Source of the DNA: Chloroflexota bacterium
Lineage (GTDB): Bacteria; Chloroflexota; Anaerolineae; Anaerolineales; Anaerolineaceae
Direction: 5' to 3'
Length of the DNA: 64,000 nt
NCBI GenBank assembly: GCA_016887485.1
Contig: CP069394.1
Coordinates: 806,001 to 870,000, forward strand
Made by a program: the position numbers and the translations under genes. Shown piece by piece: positions 17,492 to 25,626 of this stretch; within the stretch, counting starts at the first letter, position 1, and each line of letters begins with the position of its first letter. Below the pieces are notes generated by a model. It ran no database searches. It saw nothing but the letters and a program-made list of their open reading frames with translations, and was not told the origin of the DNA.

Positions 17492-18292
17492 ATGAAATTA
17501 TCAATTGCTGTCGTCCAATTCAATCCAGTCCGAGATAACATCAAGAAGAACATCCGTAAACTCCGCCGGCTCTTGACTGGAATAAAATCGGACCTGGTGG
17601 TCCTGCCAGAGCTGGCCAATACAGGTTATCTCTATGCCACACCGGAGGATCTCCTTCCGCTCGCAGAGCCGCAGGATGGCTCTGGGGCGTTTCTGACAAC
17701 CTTAAGAGAACTAGCCGCACAAACCGGTGGTCTGATTGTTAGCGGCTACGCAGAGGTTGCTGAGGGCAAGCTGCTCAACGCTGCTGCCGCCGTCACGCAG
17801 GATGGCGTGATTGCCAACTACCGCAAAACCCATCTTTTTGACCATGAGAAGGCCCTCTATTCATCCGGCGACACCGGCTTTCAAATTGTCGAATGGCAAG
17901 GCGTCAAGATCGGCATGATGATCTGTTTCGATTGGATTTTCCCCGAAGCTGCCCGAACCCTGGCACTCAAAGGCGCTCAAATCATCGCTCACCCCGCCAA
18001 CCTGGTCCTGCCCTACTGCCAAAATGCGATGATCACCCGCTCGATCGAAAATCAGGTCTTCACCGTCACAGCCAACCGAGTCGGCAAAGAACATCTGGAT
18101 AATCTCCACCTGACCTTCACTGGCCAATCTCAGGTTACAACCCCCGGCGGAAAAATCCTCTATAGGGGACCAACCAGGAAAGAGAGTGTCCATGTGGTCG
18201 AGATAGATCCTGAGCGTGCGGTGAATAAGAGGCTCAACACCAATAATGATCTTTTTGAGGATCGCCGATCATCACTATACGAAATAGATTAA
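17492..18292 (+). CDS. Carbon-nitrogen hydrolase (nitrilase superfamily amidase)
   Basis: A 266-residue cytoplasmic amidase-type hydrolase. The Glu-Lys-Cys triad is readable: Glu40 in LPELANTGY, Lys112 in YRKTHLF and Cys145 in MICFDWIFPE. A second glutamate position is less clear. Length and motifs fit the group with omega-amidases and N-carbamoyl-amino-acid or polyamine amidohydrolases; the specific substrate is not evident. AGGAACTCTT precedes the ATG. The gene is alone on its strand, ending in the bidirectional terminator at 18311-18340. Confidence 0.9.
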   Translation: MKLSIAVVQFNPVRDNIKKNIRKLRRLLTGIKSDLVVLPELANTGYLYATPEDLLPLAEPQDGSGAFLTTLRELAAQTGGLIVSGYAEVAEGKLLNAAAAVTQDGVIANYRKTHLFDHEKALYSSGDTGFQIVEWQGVKIGMMICFDWIFPEAARTLALKGAQIIAHPANLVLPYCQNAMITRSIENQVFTVTANRVGKEHLDNLHLTFTGQSQVTTPGGKILYRGPTRKESVHVVEIDPERAVNKRLNTNNDLFEDRRSSLYEID

Positions 18293-18310
18293 TCCCCCCC
18301 TGCACAACGA

Positions 18311-18340
18311 AAAACCGGCGCCATTACTGGTGCCGGTTTT
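18311..18340. terminator. Bidirectional terminator between amidase and apgM
   Basis: AAAACCGGCGCC and GGTGCCGGTTTT pair around loop ATTACT, with one G-T pair and A/T tracts on both sides. It lies between convergent genes. Confidence 0.88.
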
Positions 18341-18360
18341 GATGTTAAGTTAATATTGCC

Positions 18361-19578
18361 TTAGGCGCCGAACTTCTCCAGCCGCCCGGCATACGCCATC
18401 GCCAGAGGCATCAACTCGAATGCGGGGAATCGGACACCAAGAGAACCCTGTGTGCAGGCCCGTTCACCAAAGCTGATTACGTTGTCAGGCCGGCTGTTGT
18501 TCTTGGAATAGAACAGCACCGGTACCGGGTGCCAGCTGTGGGATTTCATCACGGCAGGTGTGCTGTGGTCACCGGTAATGATCAAGACATCAGGATCAAG
18601 GGCCATGATCCGCGGCAGGAGCTTGTCCACCTTCTCAATCTCACCGACCTTGGCAGCGAAATTTCCATCTTCGCCGTAGCTGTCGGTCTTCTTGATATGG
18701 ACGAAGAAGAAATCGTATTTATCCCAATTTTCCTCGAGCATATCAATCTCTTCCTCATAATCATGGGCAGCAGGTGGACTATACATTCCTACAAGCTTGG
18801 AAACGCCACGATACATGGGGTACATCGCAATCGCGATCGACTTGAGATCATAGAGTTCGGGGAATTTCGGCCACTCGGGGACCTGTGCAAAGCCACGGAG
18901 CAGCAGCATATTGGCAGGATGCTCGTCTTTGAGGATCTCTGCTGCCTGCCGGATAAATTCATTGGTCAGTTCAGCAGCCTTGGCAGAAGCATCATCCATA
19001 GCTGTGGCGGGCAGAGGTTTCTTCCCAACAAACAGCGGATCAGTTTCTTCAATATTAGCTTTTAGGCCTTCTCCGCGCAACACCAACAAGAAACGATATT
19101 CCTTCACCGGCCGCAGGAAGACTTCCACGCTGGGGATGTTTACCTTTTCATTCAACAGGTCACAGAGATGCTCGCAAATTTCAGTGGGTATGCGACCAGC
19201 CCGACGATCCGTCACCAGACCCTGCTCATCAACCGTGCAGAAGTTACCACGAGCAGCAACATCCGAATCCTGCAAGTCGAAATCAATCCCAAGGGCCGAG
19301 AGAGCACCCCGCCCTACTTCATATTTGAGGGGATCATAGCCAAAGAGGCCCAGGTGAGCCGGACCGGAGCCAGGGGTAATGCCAGTGCGGATGCCCTGGT
19401 GCAGCCCCAACATGCTCGAGGCAGCCAGCTTATCCATATTAGGTGTATTAGCGGTTTCCAGCTCTGTTTTGCCACCGGGTTCCATCGGTAAACCGCCGAG
19501 GCCATCCATAACCAAAAGGACGATCTTACCTTGATTTTCGCCCTTGATAACTAGTGATTTTAGTACGTCAAAATCCAT
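18361..19578 (-). CDS. apgM: 2,3-bisphosphoglycerate-independent phosphoglycerate mutase, archaeal type
   Basis: A 405-residue glycolytic/gluconeogenic enzyme interconverting 3- and 2-phosphoglycerate, of the alkaline phosphatase-like superfamily. LLVMDGLGG provides metal ligand Asp25. TANTPNMDKLA and TPGSGPAHLGLFGYDP are hallmarks of the ApgM class rather than of the roughly 510-residue bacterial GpmI. ITGDHSTP near the C-terminus gives further metal ligands. I prefer the ATG at 19578 because GGAGA lies 9 nt upstream; an ATG at 19593 would add five residues. The gene diverges from the first surface-protein cassette across 361 bp. Confidence 0.93.
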   Translation of the reverse strand: MDFDVLKSLVIKGENQGKIVLLVMDGLGGLPMEPGGKTELETANTPNMDKLAASSMLGLHQGIRTGITPGSGPAHLGLFGYDPLKYEVGRGALSALGIDFDLQDSDVAARGNFCTVDEQGLVTDRRAGRIPTEICEHLCDLLNEKVNIPSVEVFLRPVKEYRFLLVLRGEGLKANIEETDPLFVGKKPLPATAMDDASAKAAELTNEFIRQAAEILKDEHPANMLLLRGFAQVPEWPKFPELYDLKSIAIAMYPMYRGVSKLVGMYSPPAAHDYEEEIDMLEENWDKYDFFFVHIKKTDSYGEDGNFAAKVGEIEKVDKLLPRIMALDPDVLIITGDHSTPAVMKSHSWHPVPVLFYSKNNSRPDNVISFGERACTQGSLGVRFPAFELMPLAMAYAGRLEKFGA

Positions 19579-19939
19579 AATTGAAGTCTCCATTCATGAC
19601 ATCCGAACATTAAATAAACTAACTTTAAGCGGGTTAATTATAAGCCGTCTTTAGAGAAATTGACAGCACCTGCAAAATAAACATTACAGATTGATAACGA
19701 CAGCTGCAATTTTTAGCCATTATTAAAATATATTATACCCAATTAGTACGATTTTCTGCCAGATTCTTAATCACTATTGATTTCTATATTAGACTTATAC
19801 TATAATTTTGATAATATTTATCGTATTACTTATCGTTACTAAATGTTAACTGATCTAAACGAAATAGTAATTCTCATAAAAAAAAACAGAACGTCAACTC
19901 TAATTAATTTAAGGCCCCCATTCGGGGAAGGAGAATTTA
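19579..19939. other. AT-rich divergent regulatory region before cassette 1
   Basis: About 360 bp of very AT-rich sequence with no coding frame of note. It contains the candidate cassette 1 promoter at 19777-19806. This leaves a leader of roughly 130 nt that ends in AAGGAG just before the start codon. Confidence 0.6.
19777..19806 (+). promoter_or_regulatory. Candidate promoter of surface cassette 1
   Basis: TTGATT (19777-19782) and TATAAT (19801-19806) with an 18-bp spacer lie 134 bp upstream of the repeat-protein start. Cassette 2 has the same layout at 22837-22866. Confidence 0.6.
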
Positions 19940-21694
19940 ATGAAAATCTCGAAGTTTCGTTTCGTAATAATCCTGGCTCTATTGGCAGTGATTAGCATAT
20001 TCGCAGTCCAATCCGCAAAGGCACAAGATATCCAAAATAACAGCGGTGCAATTTGGACGACCGATGGCTCCTGTGGCGACGCATCACAGGATGTTAATCA
20101 TTTCCAAAAAGGTCATTCCGTTTATATCAACGGAGACGGCTTTGATGCCGGTTCTTATGATTGGAAAATAACCGGTAATCCTGGTGGCGCTTCAGCAGAC
20201 CCTGGCATCGTTGTTGCCTCAGGCACCGTTATCGTATACGATTCAGGCTCTTTCTGCTTCAATGCCTATACCATCAAGAACGATGATGGCGGCGAATACA
20301 GCGTCAAGGTTGGTAACAAAGGCGACAACTATCGTGTTGAATATGGCTCCCCCAGCGTTCAGGTAAATGTGAGCGGTGCTTGTTCATGGTCCGAACAGGG
20401 CGGCTCAGTTCGTTCCGTCTCTCTGACCATTGATGGCGCTAGCGTCACAATCCTCAAAGATGGCGGCGGAAGTTATGGTCCGTTCACATCCTCTACAAGC
20501 ATCAATCTGCCAGCCGGCTCTTACACCTATACCTACACAGCTACCATAGGCTTTACTGGCAGCGGAAGAGGCGGTTTTACCGTCACTGAATGTCCCGATG
20601 CCTCCGCATCTGTCACACCCGACGTCTGCCGTTGGGATGACCAAAATCAAGTCTCAATAAATAGCGTTGTACTCACTATCTCCAATGCAGTTGTAACCAT
20701 CTCCGATACCAATGGTGTGGTCGGTGTCTATTCCTCCTCTCAGACAGTAACCCTTCCTGAAGGTTCCTACACTTACACCTGGGTAGCCGCACAAGGCTAT
20801 AAGGGCAGCGGTTCCGGCTCCTTCTCTCTGATTAGTTGTGAACCCGGTAAGGGCGATGTCTCAGTGGATGTGGGCGAATGTAGCTTTGATCAGCAAGAAG
20901 GCTCACTTATCAATGTTGCGTTAACTATTCAGAACGCCACTCTGACCATTGATGGCAAGGATTACACCACCTCCCAGACAATCAAGCTCGCTCCTGGCAC
21001 CTATAACTACTCCTGGACAGCAACAGAAGGCAACACAGGTTCCGGCAGCGGTTCCATCACAGTCTATGGTTGTGAACCCGCATTCGCAGGCGTCGATCTG
21101 GGTGCATGCAGTTGGGATGGTCAGGCTTCATCCACTTCTGCCACCCTCACAGTGACTGGCGCCACCCTGGTTATCAAATCCGGCGAAACCGTATTTGGCA
21201 CCTATGGCCCCGGCACCCACAATGTTTCCTTCCCCGAAGGATCCTACACCTATACCTGGACAGCTAATGAGAACTTCACCGGTTCTGGCTCTGGCTCTTT
21301 CTCCGCTGTAAGTTGTGAACCCGGCAAGGCCGATGCCTCTGTTGATGTTGGTACCTGTGCCTATAATGACGGCCAGTCCCTGACCACCGTCTCCATCTCC
21401 ATCAGCAATGCTGTGTTGAGCATCGATGGCAAAGAATACACTGAAGCCGCTGTTCTCAAGCTCGCTCCCGGTGATTATGCTTATGCTTGGAAGGCCGTAG
21501 ATGATGGCTTCGAGGGCTCAGGTGAAGGCGTTATCACCATTGGGGCTTGCACCCCGAAAACCACCACAGACCCGGATGTCCCCGCTGGTGGCTTAGGCCC
21601 CTCCGTGGTCAACAGCCTGGCCCCCATTCTGGCCGGTGTCGTAGGATTAGGCGTCGCCTCAATCTTCGTCATCAAAGGTAAAAAAGAGAACTAA
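19940..21694 (+). CDS. Secreted five-repeat surface protein with GGLGPS-type C-terminal anchor (cassette 1 putative sortase substrate)
   Basis: A 584-residue exported protein; I do not recognise a named family. A signal peptide covers about residues 1-29 (ends QSAKAQD). An N-terminal domain of about 120 residues (GAIWTTDGSCGD, DVNHF, ITGNPGG, FCFNAYT) is shared with the protein at 22950. Five tandem repeats of about 80 residues follow, each opening with C-x-W or similar and closing with a Cys, with PGSYTYTW and GSGSGSF cores. The end resembles a sorting signal: GGLGPS at 550-555, a hydrophobic stretch at 556-578 and the basic tail KGKKEN. The next gene encodes a sortase-like lipoprotein. AAGGAG precedes the ATG. 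Localisation at the cell surface is inferred, and a simple membrane anchor is the alternative reading. Confidence 0.75.
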   Translation: MKISKFRFVIILALLAVISIFAVQSAKAQDIQNNSGAIWTTDGSCGDASQDVNHFQKGHSVYINGDGFDAGSYDWKITGNPGGASADPGIVVASGTVIVYDSGSFCFNAYTIKNDDGGEYSVKVGNKGDNYRVEYGSPSVQVNVSGACSWSEQGGSVRSVSLTIDGASVTILKDGGGSYGPFTSSTSINLPAGSYTYTYTATIGFTGSGRGGFTVTECPDASASVTPDVCRWDDQNQVSINSVVLTISNAVVTISDTNGVVGVYSSSQTVTLPEGSYTYTWVAAQGYKGSGSGSFSLISCEPGKGDVSVDVGECSFDQQEGSLINVALTIQNATLTIDGKDYTTSQTIKLAPGTYNYSWTATEGNTGSGSGSITVYGCEPAFAGVDLGACSWDGQASSTSATLTVTGATLVIKSGETVFGTYGPGTHNVSFPEGSYTYTWTANENFTGSGSGSFSAVSCEPGKADASVDVGTCAYNDGQSLTTVSISISNAVLSIDGKEYTEAAVLKLAPGDYAYAWKAVDDGFEGSGEGVITIGACTPKTTTDPDVPAGGLGPSVVNSLAPILAGVVGLGVASIFVIKGKKEN

Positions 21695-21728
21695 GCAAGT
21701 CAAACAAATAAACTAAAGCAACCTATAT

Positions 21729-21770
21729 GTACCCGGCTTTCCTATAGTAGACTTTGGGACGGCCGGGTAC
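21729..21770 (+). terminator. Intercistronic hairpin of cassette 1
   Basis: GTACCCGGC (21729-21737) pairs exactly with 21762-21770 around a 24-nt loop. It lies between the surface-protein stop and the sortase-like gene, with TAAAATATAA after the stem and no T run. It may act as a partial terminator, an mRNA 3'-end stabiliser or a translation block. Cassette 2 has a hairpin at the equivalent place. Confidence 0.55.
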
Positions 21771-21784
21771 TAAAATATAACAAG

Positions 21785-22594
21785 ATGAAACGATCAATCC
21801 TTTACCTTTTCTTATTATTAACTTTTCTTCTCGCCGCATGCAGACCGGCAGCGTCTCAAAACGCGCCTATGTATAGCCGAGAAGATCTTGTGGGCTCAAG
21901 CGCAGCAACTGCCACAAGCTCACCACCGGAGAATCAAGCTCCGGCCACAACAGAAGAGGCCACCGCCGCTCCCACCGAGAACGTCATCACCCCTACCCCA
22001 ACCGAGAATCCCTTTGCCACACTCTATGACTGTGACATGAAACTCGAATTTGTTTCAGGGCCACTGGAGTCAAAAACCACAGAATTCAAAGTGTTAGGTC
22101 AGGATTACTTTGTTGAAAAAGAGGATAAATTTGACCCAGGCAAAGGCACGAGTATTTATTACCAATTCCAGCATTATTTCATTTTGCACTCTTCCTATGT
22201 CAATGGAAATGTCTTGCGCCCCATGGAAGCAGAATTCATCCGGAAATATCTCGAATATTGGGGAGAATCGGGGTCGCAATACATTCAGGGGCAAATCGAA
22301 TCTCTGATTGGAACTGAGGTCAATTGGGTTTGTGATGGTCAGGTAATCTTCAACACAAAAATCGATGGCATCACCCGGCTCTCGCACGAAGCCAGCCAGG
22401 ACCTCTGGGTAAACCCTGATAGCCTGGTACAAATTCTGATGAACAAAGAGGGAATTGAATCAGAATGGATTGGTGGAATGCTCCCCACAACAGAGCCACA
22501 TCTCTATGTCGCCTTTTGTGGTTGGGGGCCTGCCTCACTGGATGCAGGCAGATACACATATTTCCGCTATGTACTTAGGTTTATCATCCAATAA
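21785..22594 (+). CDS. Sortase-like lipoprotein of cassette 1
   Basis: A 269-residue lipoprotein: signal peptide with lipobox LLAAC (Cys19), then a Thr/Pro/Glu-rich linker to about residue 78, then a globular domain. I read that domain as a divergent sortase. His135 in FILHSS, Cys245 in AFCGWGP and Arg261 in TYFRYVLRF match the His/Cys/Arg order. SLIGTEVNWVCDGQVIF lines up with SLRWGDQIVITANGQEYVY of the sortase domain at 14.7 kb. Compared with ordinary sortases there is extra sequence: His to Cys is 110 residues here against 65 there. The partner at 24759 keeps all three residues at identical spacing. No ribosome site is seen before the ATG; a hairpin ends 14 bp upstream. Its likely role is processing the surface protein encoded just before it. 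Confidence 0.6.
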   Translation: MKRSILYLFLLLTFLLAACRPAASQNAPMYSREDLVGSSAATATSSPPENQAPATTEEATAAPTENVITPTPTENPFATLYDCDMKLEFVSGPLESKTTEFKVLGQDYFVEKEDKFDPGKGTSIYYQFQHYFILHSSYVNGNVLRPMEAEFIRKYLEYWGESGSQYIQGQIESLIGTEVNWVCDGQVIFNTKIDGITRLSHEASQDLWVNPDSLVQILMNKEGIESEWIGGMLPTTEPHLYVAFCGWGPASLDAGRYTYFRYVLRFIIQ

Positions 22595-22949
22595 TTGCCC
22601 ATATTAATATCCAGATTAATTATCACCAATTCAATTTAATTGTATTTTTATTCGCACTCCCCTATATAATAACAATAATAACCGTCCGATCCCACCAGGG
22701 CACCTCATTTTTAATATTATTTAATTCTTTCGCTAACTATTGCGCATTTTGTTGAATTTTCGCTAATATTTTCACGCGGTTCCATAATTCATATATCCGA
22801 ATCATTACACTGAGATTAATATAGCATTAATCTCTATTGACTATACACTGTCGAAATGTTTATAATATTGTTAAGATTTAGATGAGTCCGTCTAATGTAC
22901 ACCGTTAGATTTCACTAAGTATTGGGATTACTATGCGAGGAGACGCAAA
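22595..22949. other. AT-rich region between the two cassettes
   Basis: About 355 bp with no gene recognised. It contains the cassette 2 promoter candidate and no clear rho-independent terminator for cassette 1. Ribosome site GAGGAG lies just before 22950. Confidence 0.6.
22837..22866 (+). promoter_or_regulatory. Candidate promoter of surface cassette 2
   Basis: TTGACT (22837-22842) and TATAAT (22861-22866), spacer 18 bp, lie 84 bp upstream of the repeat-protein start. It is close to the sigma-70 consensus. Confidence 0.68.
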
Positions 22950-24686
22950 ATGAAATCTGGGAAAATCAAGTTATTGTTTTTAATCAGCACTCTTGTGCTG
23001 GTGATGATCGTCGGAACGACTGCTGTGTTCGCACAGGACGAAGATCGCACACCAGGCAGTGGCGCCATCTGGACCACAGATGGTTCTTGTGGAGATTTAT
23101 CACAAGATGTCAACCATTTCGCTCGCGGTCATCATGTTCATATCAATGGCAGCAACTTTGACCCTGGAGAGTACGAATGGGCCATTACAGGAAATCCCGG
23201 TGGTTCTTCTGCGGACCCGGGTATAGCCGTGGCATCTGGCACCTATACCGTCGGCTCAAGTGGTGCGTTCTGCTTTGACGCATACACTGTTGCAAATGAC
23301 GATGGCGGCGAATACACCGTCGACTTTGGCAGGAAAAACGACAACTATCGCGTTGAGCCTGGCGAAGCTACCGTAAGTATTGGCGTCGCTGGCTGTGCCT
23401 GGACCCCCACTGGTGGTTCAATCCGTGCAGTGAACCTCACGATCAATAATGCCATTCTAACGATTAATGGTGTCGGTGTATTCAGTTCTTCTCAAACAAT
23501 CAACCTCCCGGCGGGTGTTTACACCTATGAATGGGAAGCAGTTAATAAATTCTTTGAAGAAGTAGGTGAAACATCTGGCTCCTTCATCGTGGAAGAGTGT
23601 CCCCCAGCATCAGTTACAGTTGTACCCCAAACCTGTTCTTGGGATGAGCTCGAAGGTTCCTCCACAGACGTGGTTTTGACAATCAGCAACGCAATTCTGA
23701 CGATTGACGGGGTCGGTACATTCACATCGTCTCTTACAATCAACCTGACACCAGGAACTTATAACTACTCCTGGATTGCCAATCCTGGCTACTCAGGCAG
23801 TGGTTCCGGCTCCTTCACGCTTCTTGAGTGTGAGCCCGGCAAAGCCGATGCTGCAGTTGATGTGGGTGGTTGTACTTGGGATGCCCAAAACGGCTCACAA
23901 ATCAACGTCACTCTCACACTCGAAAATGCGATTCTGACCATTGATGGTCAGGACTATAGTACAAGCCAAACCATCAAACTTTCCCCCGGCACCTACCCAT
24001 ATACCTGGGTCGCTGCACCATCCTACACAGGAAGCGGCAGTGGGTCCATCACTATATACGGTTGTGAACCTGCCTCAGTTTCGGTTGAAGTTGGTGCCTG
24101 TGAGTGGAATGGCGAACTATCCATGACACCGGTGTACATCACTGTCAATGGCGCAACTCTCAAGATCTATGAAGGCGCTACACTAGTTCATACATACGGC
24201 CCCGGTTCATATACAATTGATCTGTCAGAAGGATCATACACCTACACCTGGACAGCCAATGAAAACTACACTGGCTCAGGTTCCGGCTCCTTCTCAACAG
24301 TCAACTGTGAGCCCGGCAAATCTGATGCCGCTGTTGAAATTGGCGCATGTGTCTATGCTGATGGACAATCCTGGACAACCGTTGTGATCACCGTCAGCAA
24401 CGCAAGACTGACCATTGACGGCAAAGAATACATCGAAAACGCCGAATTGAAGTTCCTCCCCGGTGACTATCCATATAGCTGGGTAGCCATCAACGATGAC
24501 TTCCAAGGCTCAGGCGAGGGTGTGCTCACAGTTGGGGCCTGCAAACCCAAAGAAGAGCAACCCGATGTTGCAGCTGGTGGTCTTGGGCCATCATTCATCG
24601 CTACTGCTGCCCCAGCCATACTCACCATTTCCGGTCTTGGTTTAGCCTGGGTGCTGATCAAGAACCGCACCAAGAAAACAAACTAA
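22950..24686 (+). CDS. Secreted five-repeat surface protein with GGLGPS-type C-terminal anchor (cassette 2 putative sortase substrate)
   Basis: A 578-residue paralogue of the protein at 19940, alike along its whole length. It has a signal peptide (about residues 1-28, ending AVFAQD), the shared N-terminal domain (GAIWTTDGSCGD, VNHFARGH, ITGNPGGSSADPG), then five Cys-bounded repeats in the same order as the first protein. Repeat 3 of both has the TSQTIKL...SGSITIYGCEP variant. The C-terminus again shows GGLGPS (543-548), a hydrophobic stretch and the basic tail NRTKKTN. It follows GAGGAGACGCAAA. The matching repeat order indicates duplication of the whole gene rather than separate repeat growth. 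The function is unknown; a structural or sheath-like surface role is plausible. Confidence 0.75.
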   Translation: MKSGKIKLLFLISTLVLVMIVGTTAVFAQDEDRTPGSGAIWTTDGSCGDLSQDVNHFARGHHVHINGSNFDPGEYEWAITGNPGGSSADPGIAVASGTYTVGSSGAFCFDAYTVANDDGGEYTVDFGRKNDNYRVEPGEATVSIGVAGCAWTPTGGSIRAVNLTINNAILTINGVGVFSSSQTINLPAGVYTYEWEAVNKFFEEVGETSGSFIVEECPPASVTVVPQTCSWDELEGSSTDVVLTISNAILTIDGVGTFTSSLTINLTPGTYNYSWIANPGYSGSGSGSFTLLECEPGKADAAVDVGGCTWDAQNGSQINVTLTLENAILTIDGQDYSTSQTIKLSPGTYPYTWVAAPSYTGSGSGSITIYGCEPASVSVEVGACEWNGELSMTPVYITVNGATLKIYEGATLVHTYGPGSYTIDLSEGSYTYTWTANENYTGSGSGSFSTVNCEPGKSDAAVEIGACVYADGQSWTTVVITVSNARLTIDGKEYIENAELKFLPGDYPYSWVAINDDFQGSGEGVLTVGACKPKEEQPDVAAGGLGPSFIATAAPAILTISGLGLAWVLIKNRTKKTN

Positions 24687-24704
24687 GCCCGTTGTAGAAT
24701 AACC

Positions 24705-24752
24705 AGACCCGGTGTCACTCCAATCACCAGATTGCCTGACACCGGGTCTTTT
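24705..24752 (+). terminator. Intercistronic terminator-like hairpin of cassette 2
   Basis: AGACCCGGTGTCA (24705-24717) pairs exactly with 24737-24749 (13 bp, 19-nt loop), followed by TTT. It ends about 10 bp before the start codon of the sortase-like gene, so it could lower both read-through and ribosome access. Confidence 0.7.
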
Positions 24753-24758
24753 ACTGTT

Positions 24759-25571
24759 ATGAAACGACTTCGTTCACTCCCATCAATGCTCTCCATCGGC
24801 ATGCTGATATTCAGCCTGCTGACTGGCTGTTCAAAGGAACCGCCGATTTCTTCAGGGTCGAACAGCCAAATTCAAACACCCACGACGATCTCCATCAATG
24901 AAAATGAAGCCCGAGTTACCGTTTCTGATAATGACGAAGTACTCTCAACAACCGCCGAACCCACACCCACAACTCGCCCATTTCCCTATATATATAATTG
25001 CGAAATGCAAATGGATTTTATTTCCGGCCCATTGGAGGGAAAAGGAAACAAATTCACTATCCTGGGTCAAGAATATTTCGATGATAAAGGGGACTTGTTC
25101 TTTCCAGGCGAAAAAACTGCTGTCTTTTATGATGGCCCAAAATACCTGATCCTTCATTCCGCATTTCAAAATGGCAACGTACTCAGGCCCCTTGAAGCCG
25201 AATTCATCCGCCATTACCTCGAATATTGGGGCGAATCAGGCACTGACTATATCCAGGCGAAAATTGACAGCCTGATCGGCTCAGAGATGACATGGACTTG
25301 CAATGGTCAGGTATTATTTAGGACTAAAGTGAAAGAAATCATCCGCCTGTCAGCGGTTGCATCAGAAGAATTATGGCAGGATCCAATTTATCTGCGTCAA
25401 ATCCTGATCCGCCAGGAGGGTCTCGTGTCCGAGTGGGTAGGCGAAATGGATCCCTATTTCATGGATACCTTCTATTTGGGATTTTGCGGTTGGGGGCCGG
25501 AGAGTTCCGGTGATGAGCGCTACACCTATTACCGCTATCTGATCAACTTTGACATGATCTATGATTATTAA
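24759..25571 (+). CDS. Sortase-like lipoprotein of cassette 2
   Basis: A 270-residue lipoprotein paralogous to the one at 21785. The signal peptide ends in LLTGC with a Ser after the Cys, and a Ser/Thr/Pro-rich linker follows. The conserved core shows His133 in LILHSA, NGNVLRP, EAEFIRHYLEYWGESG, SLIGSE, Cys243 in GFCGWGP and Arg259 in YTYYRY. His-Cys (110) and Cys-Arg (16) spacings equal those of the first copy. I chose the ATG at 24759; an in-frame TTG at 24732 lies inside the hairpin stem-loop and has no ribosome site. No clear ribosome site precedes the ATG either. The sortase assignment rests on motif order and local alignment with the recognisable sortase domain at 14.7 kb. Confidence 0.6.
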   Translation: MKRLRSLPSMLSIGMLIFSLLTGCSKEPPISSGSNSQIQTPTTISINENEARVTVSDNDEVLSTTAEPTPTTRPFPYIYNCEMQMDFISGPLEGKGNKFTILGQEYFDDKGDLFFPGEKTAVFYDGPKYLILHSAFQNGNVLRPLEAEFIRHYLEYWGESGTDYIQAKIDSLIGSEMTWTCNGQVLFRTKVKEIIRLSAVASEELWQDPIYLRQILIRQEGLVSEWVGEMDPYFMDTFYLGFCGWGPESSGDERYTYYRYLINFDMIYDY

Positions 25572-25573
25572 AA

Positions 25574-25604
25574 AGGTGCTGCATCAACGATACAGCACCT
25601 CGTT
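25574..25604. terminator. Bidirectional terminator after cassette 2
   Basis: AGGTGCTG (25574-25581) / CAGCACCT (25593-25600) with an 11-nt loop, then CGTTTT on plus and a T run on minus. It closes both the plus cassette and the minus dehydrogenase gene. Confidence 0.85.
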
Positions 25605-25626
25605 TTCCCTCAAAACAAACTAATTT

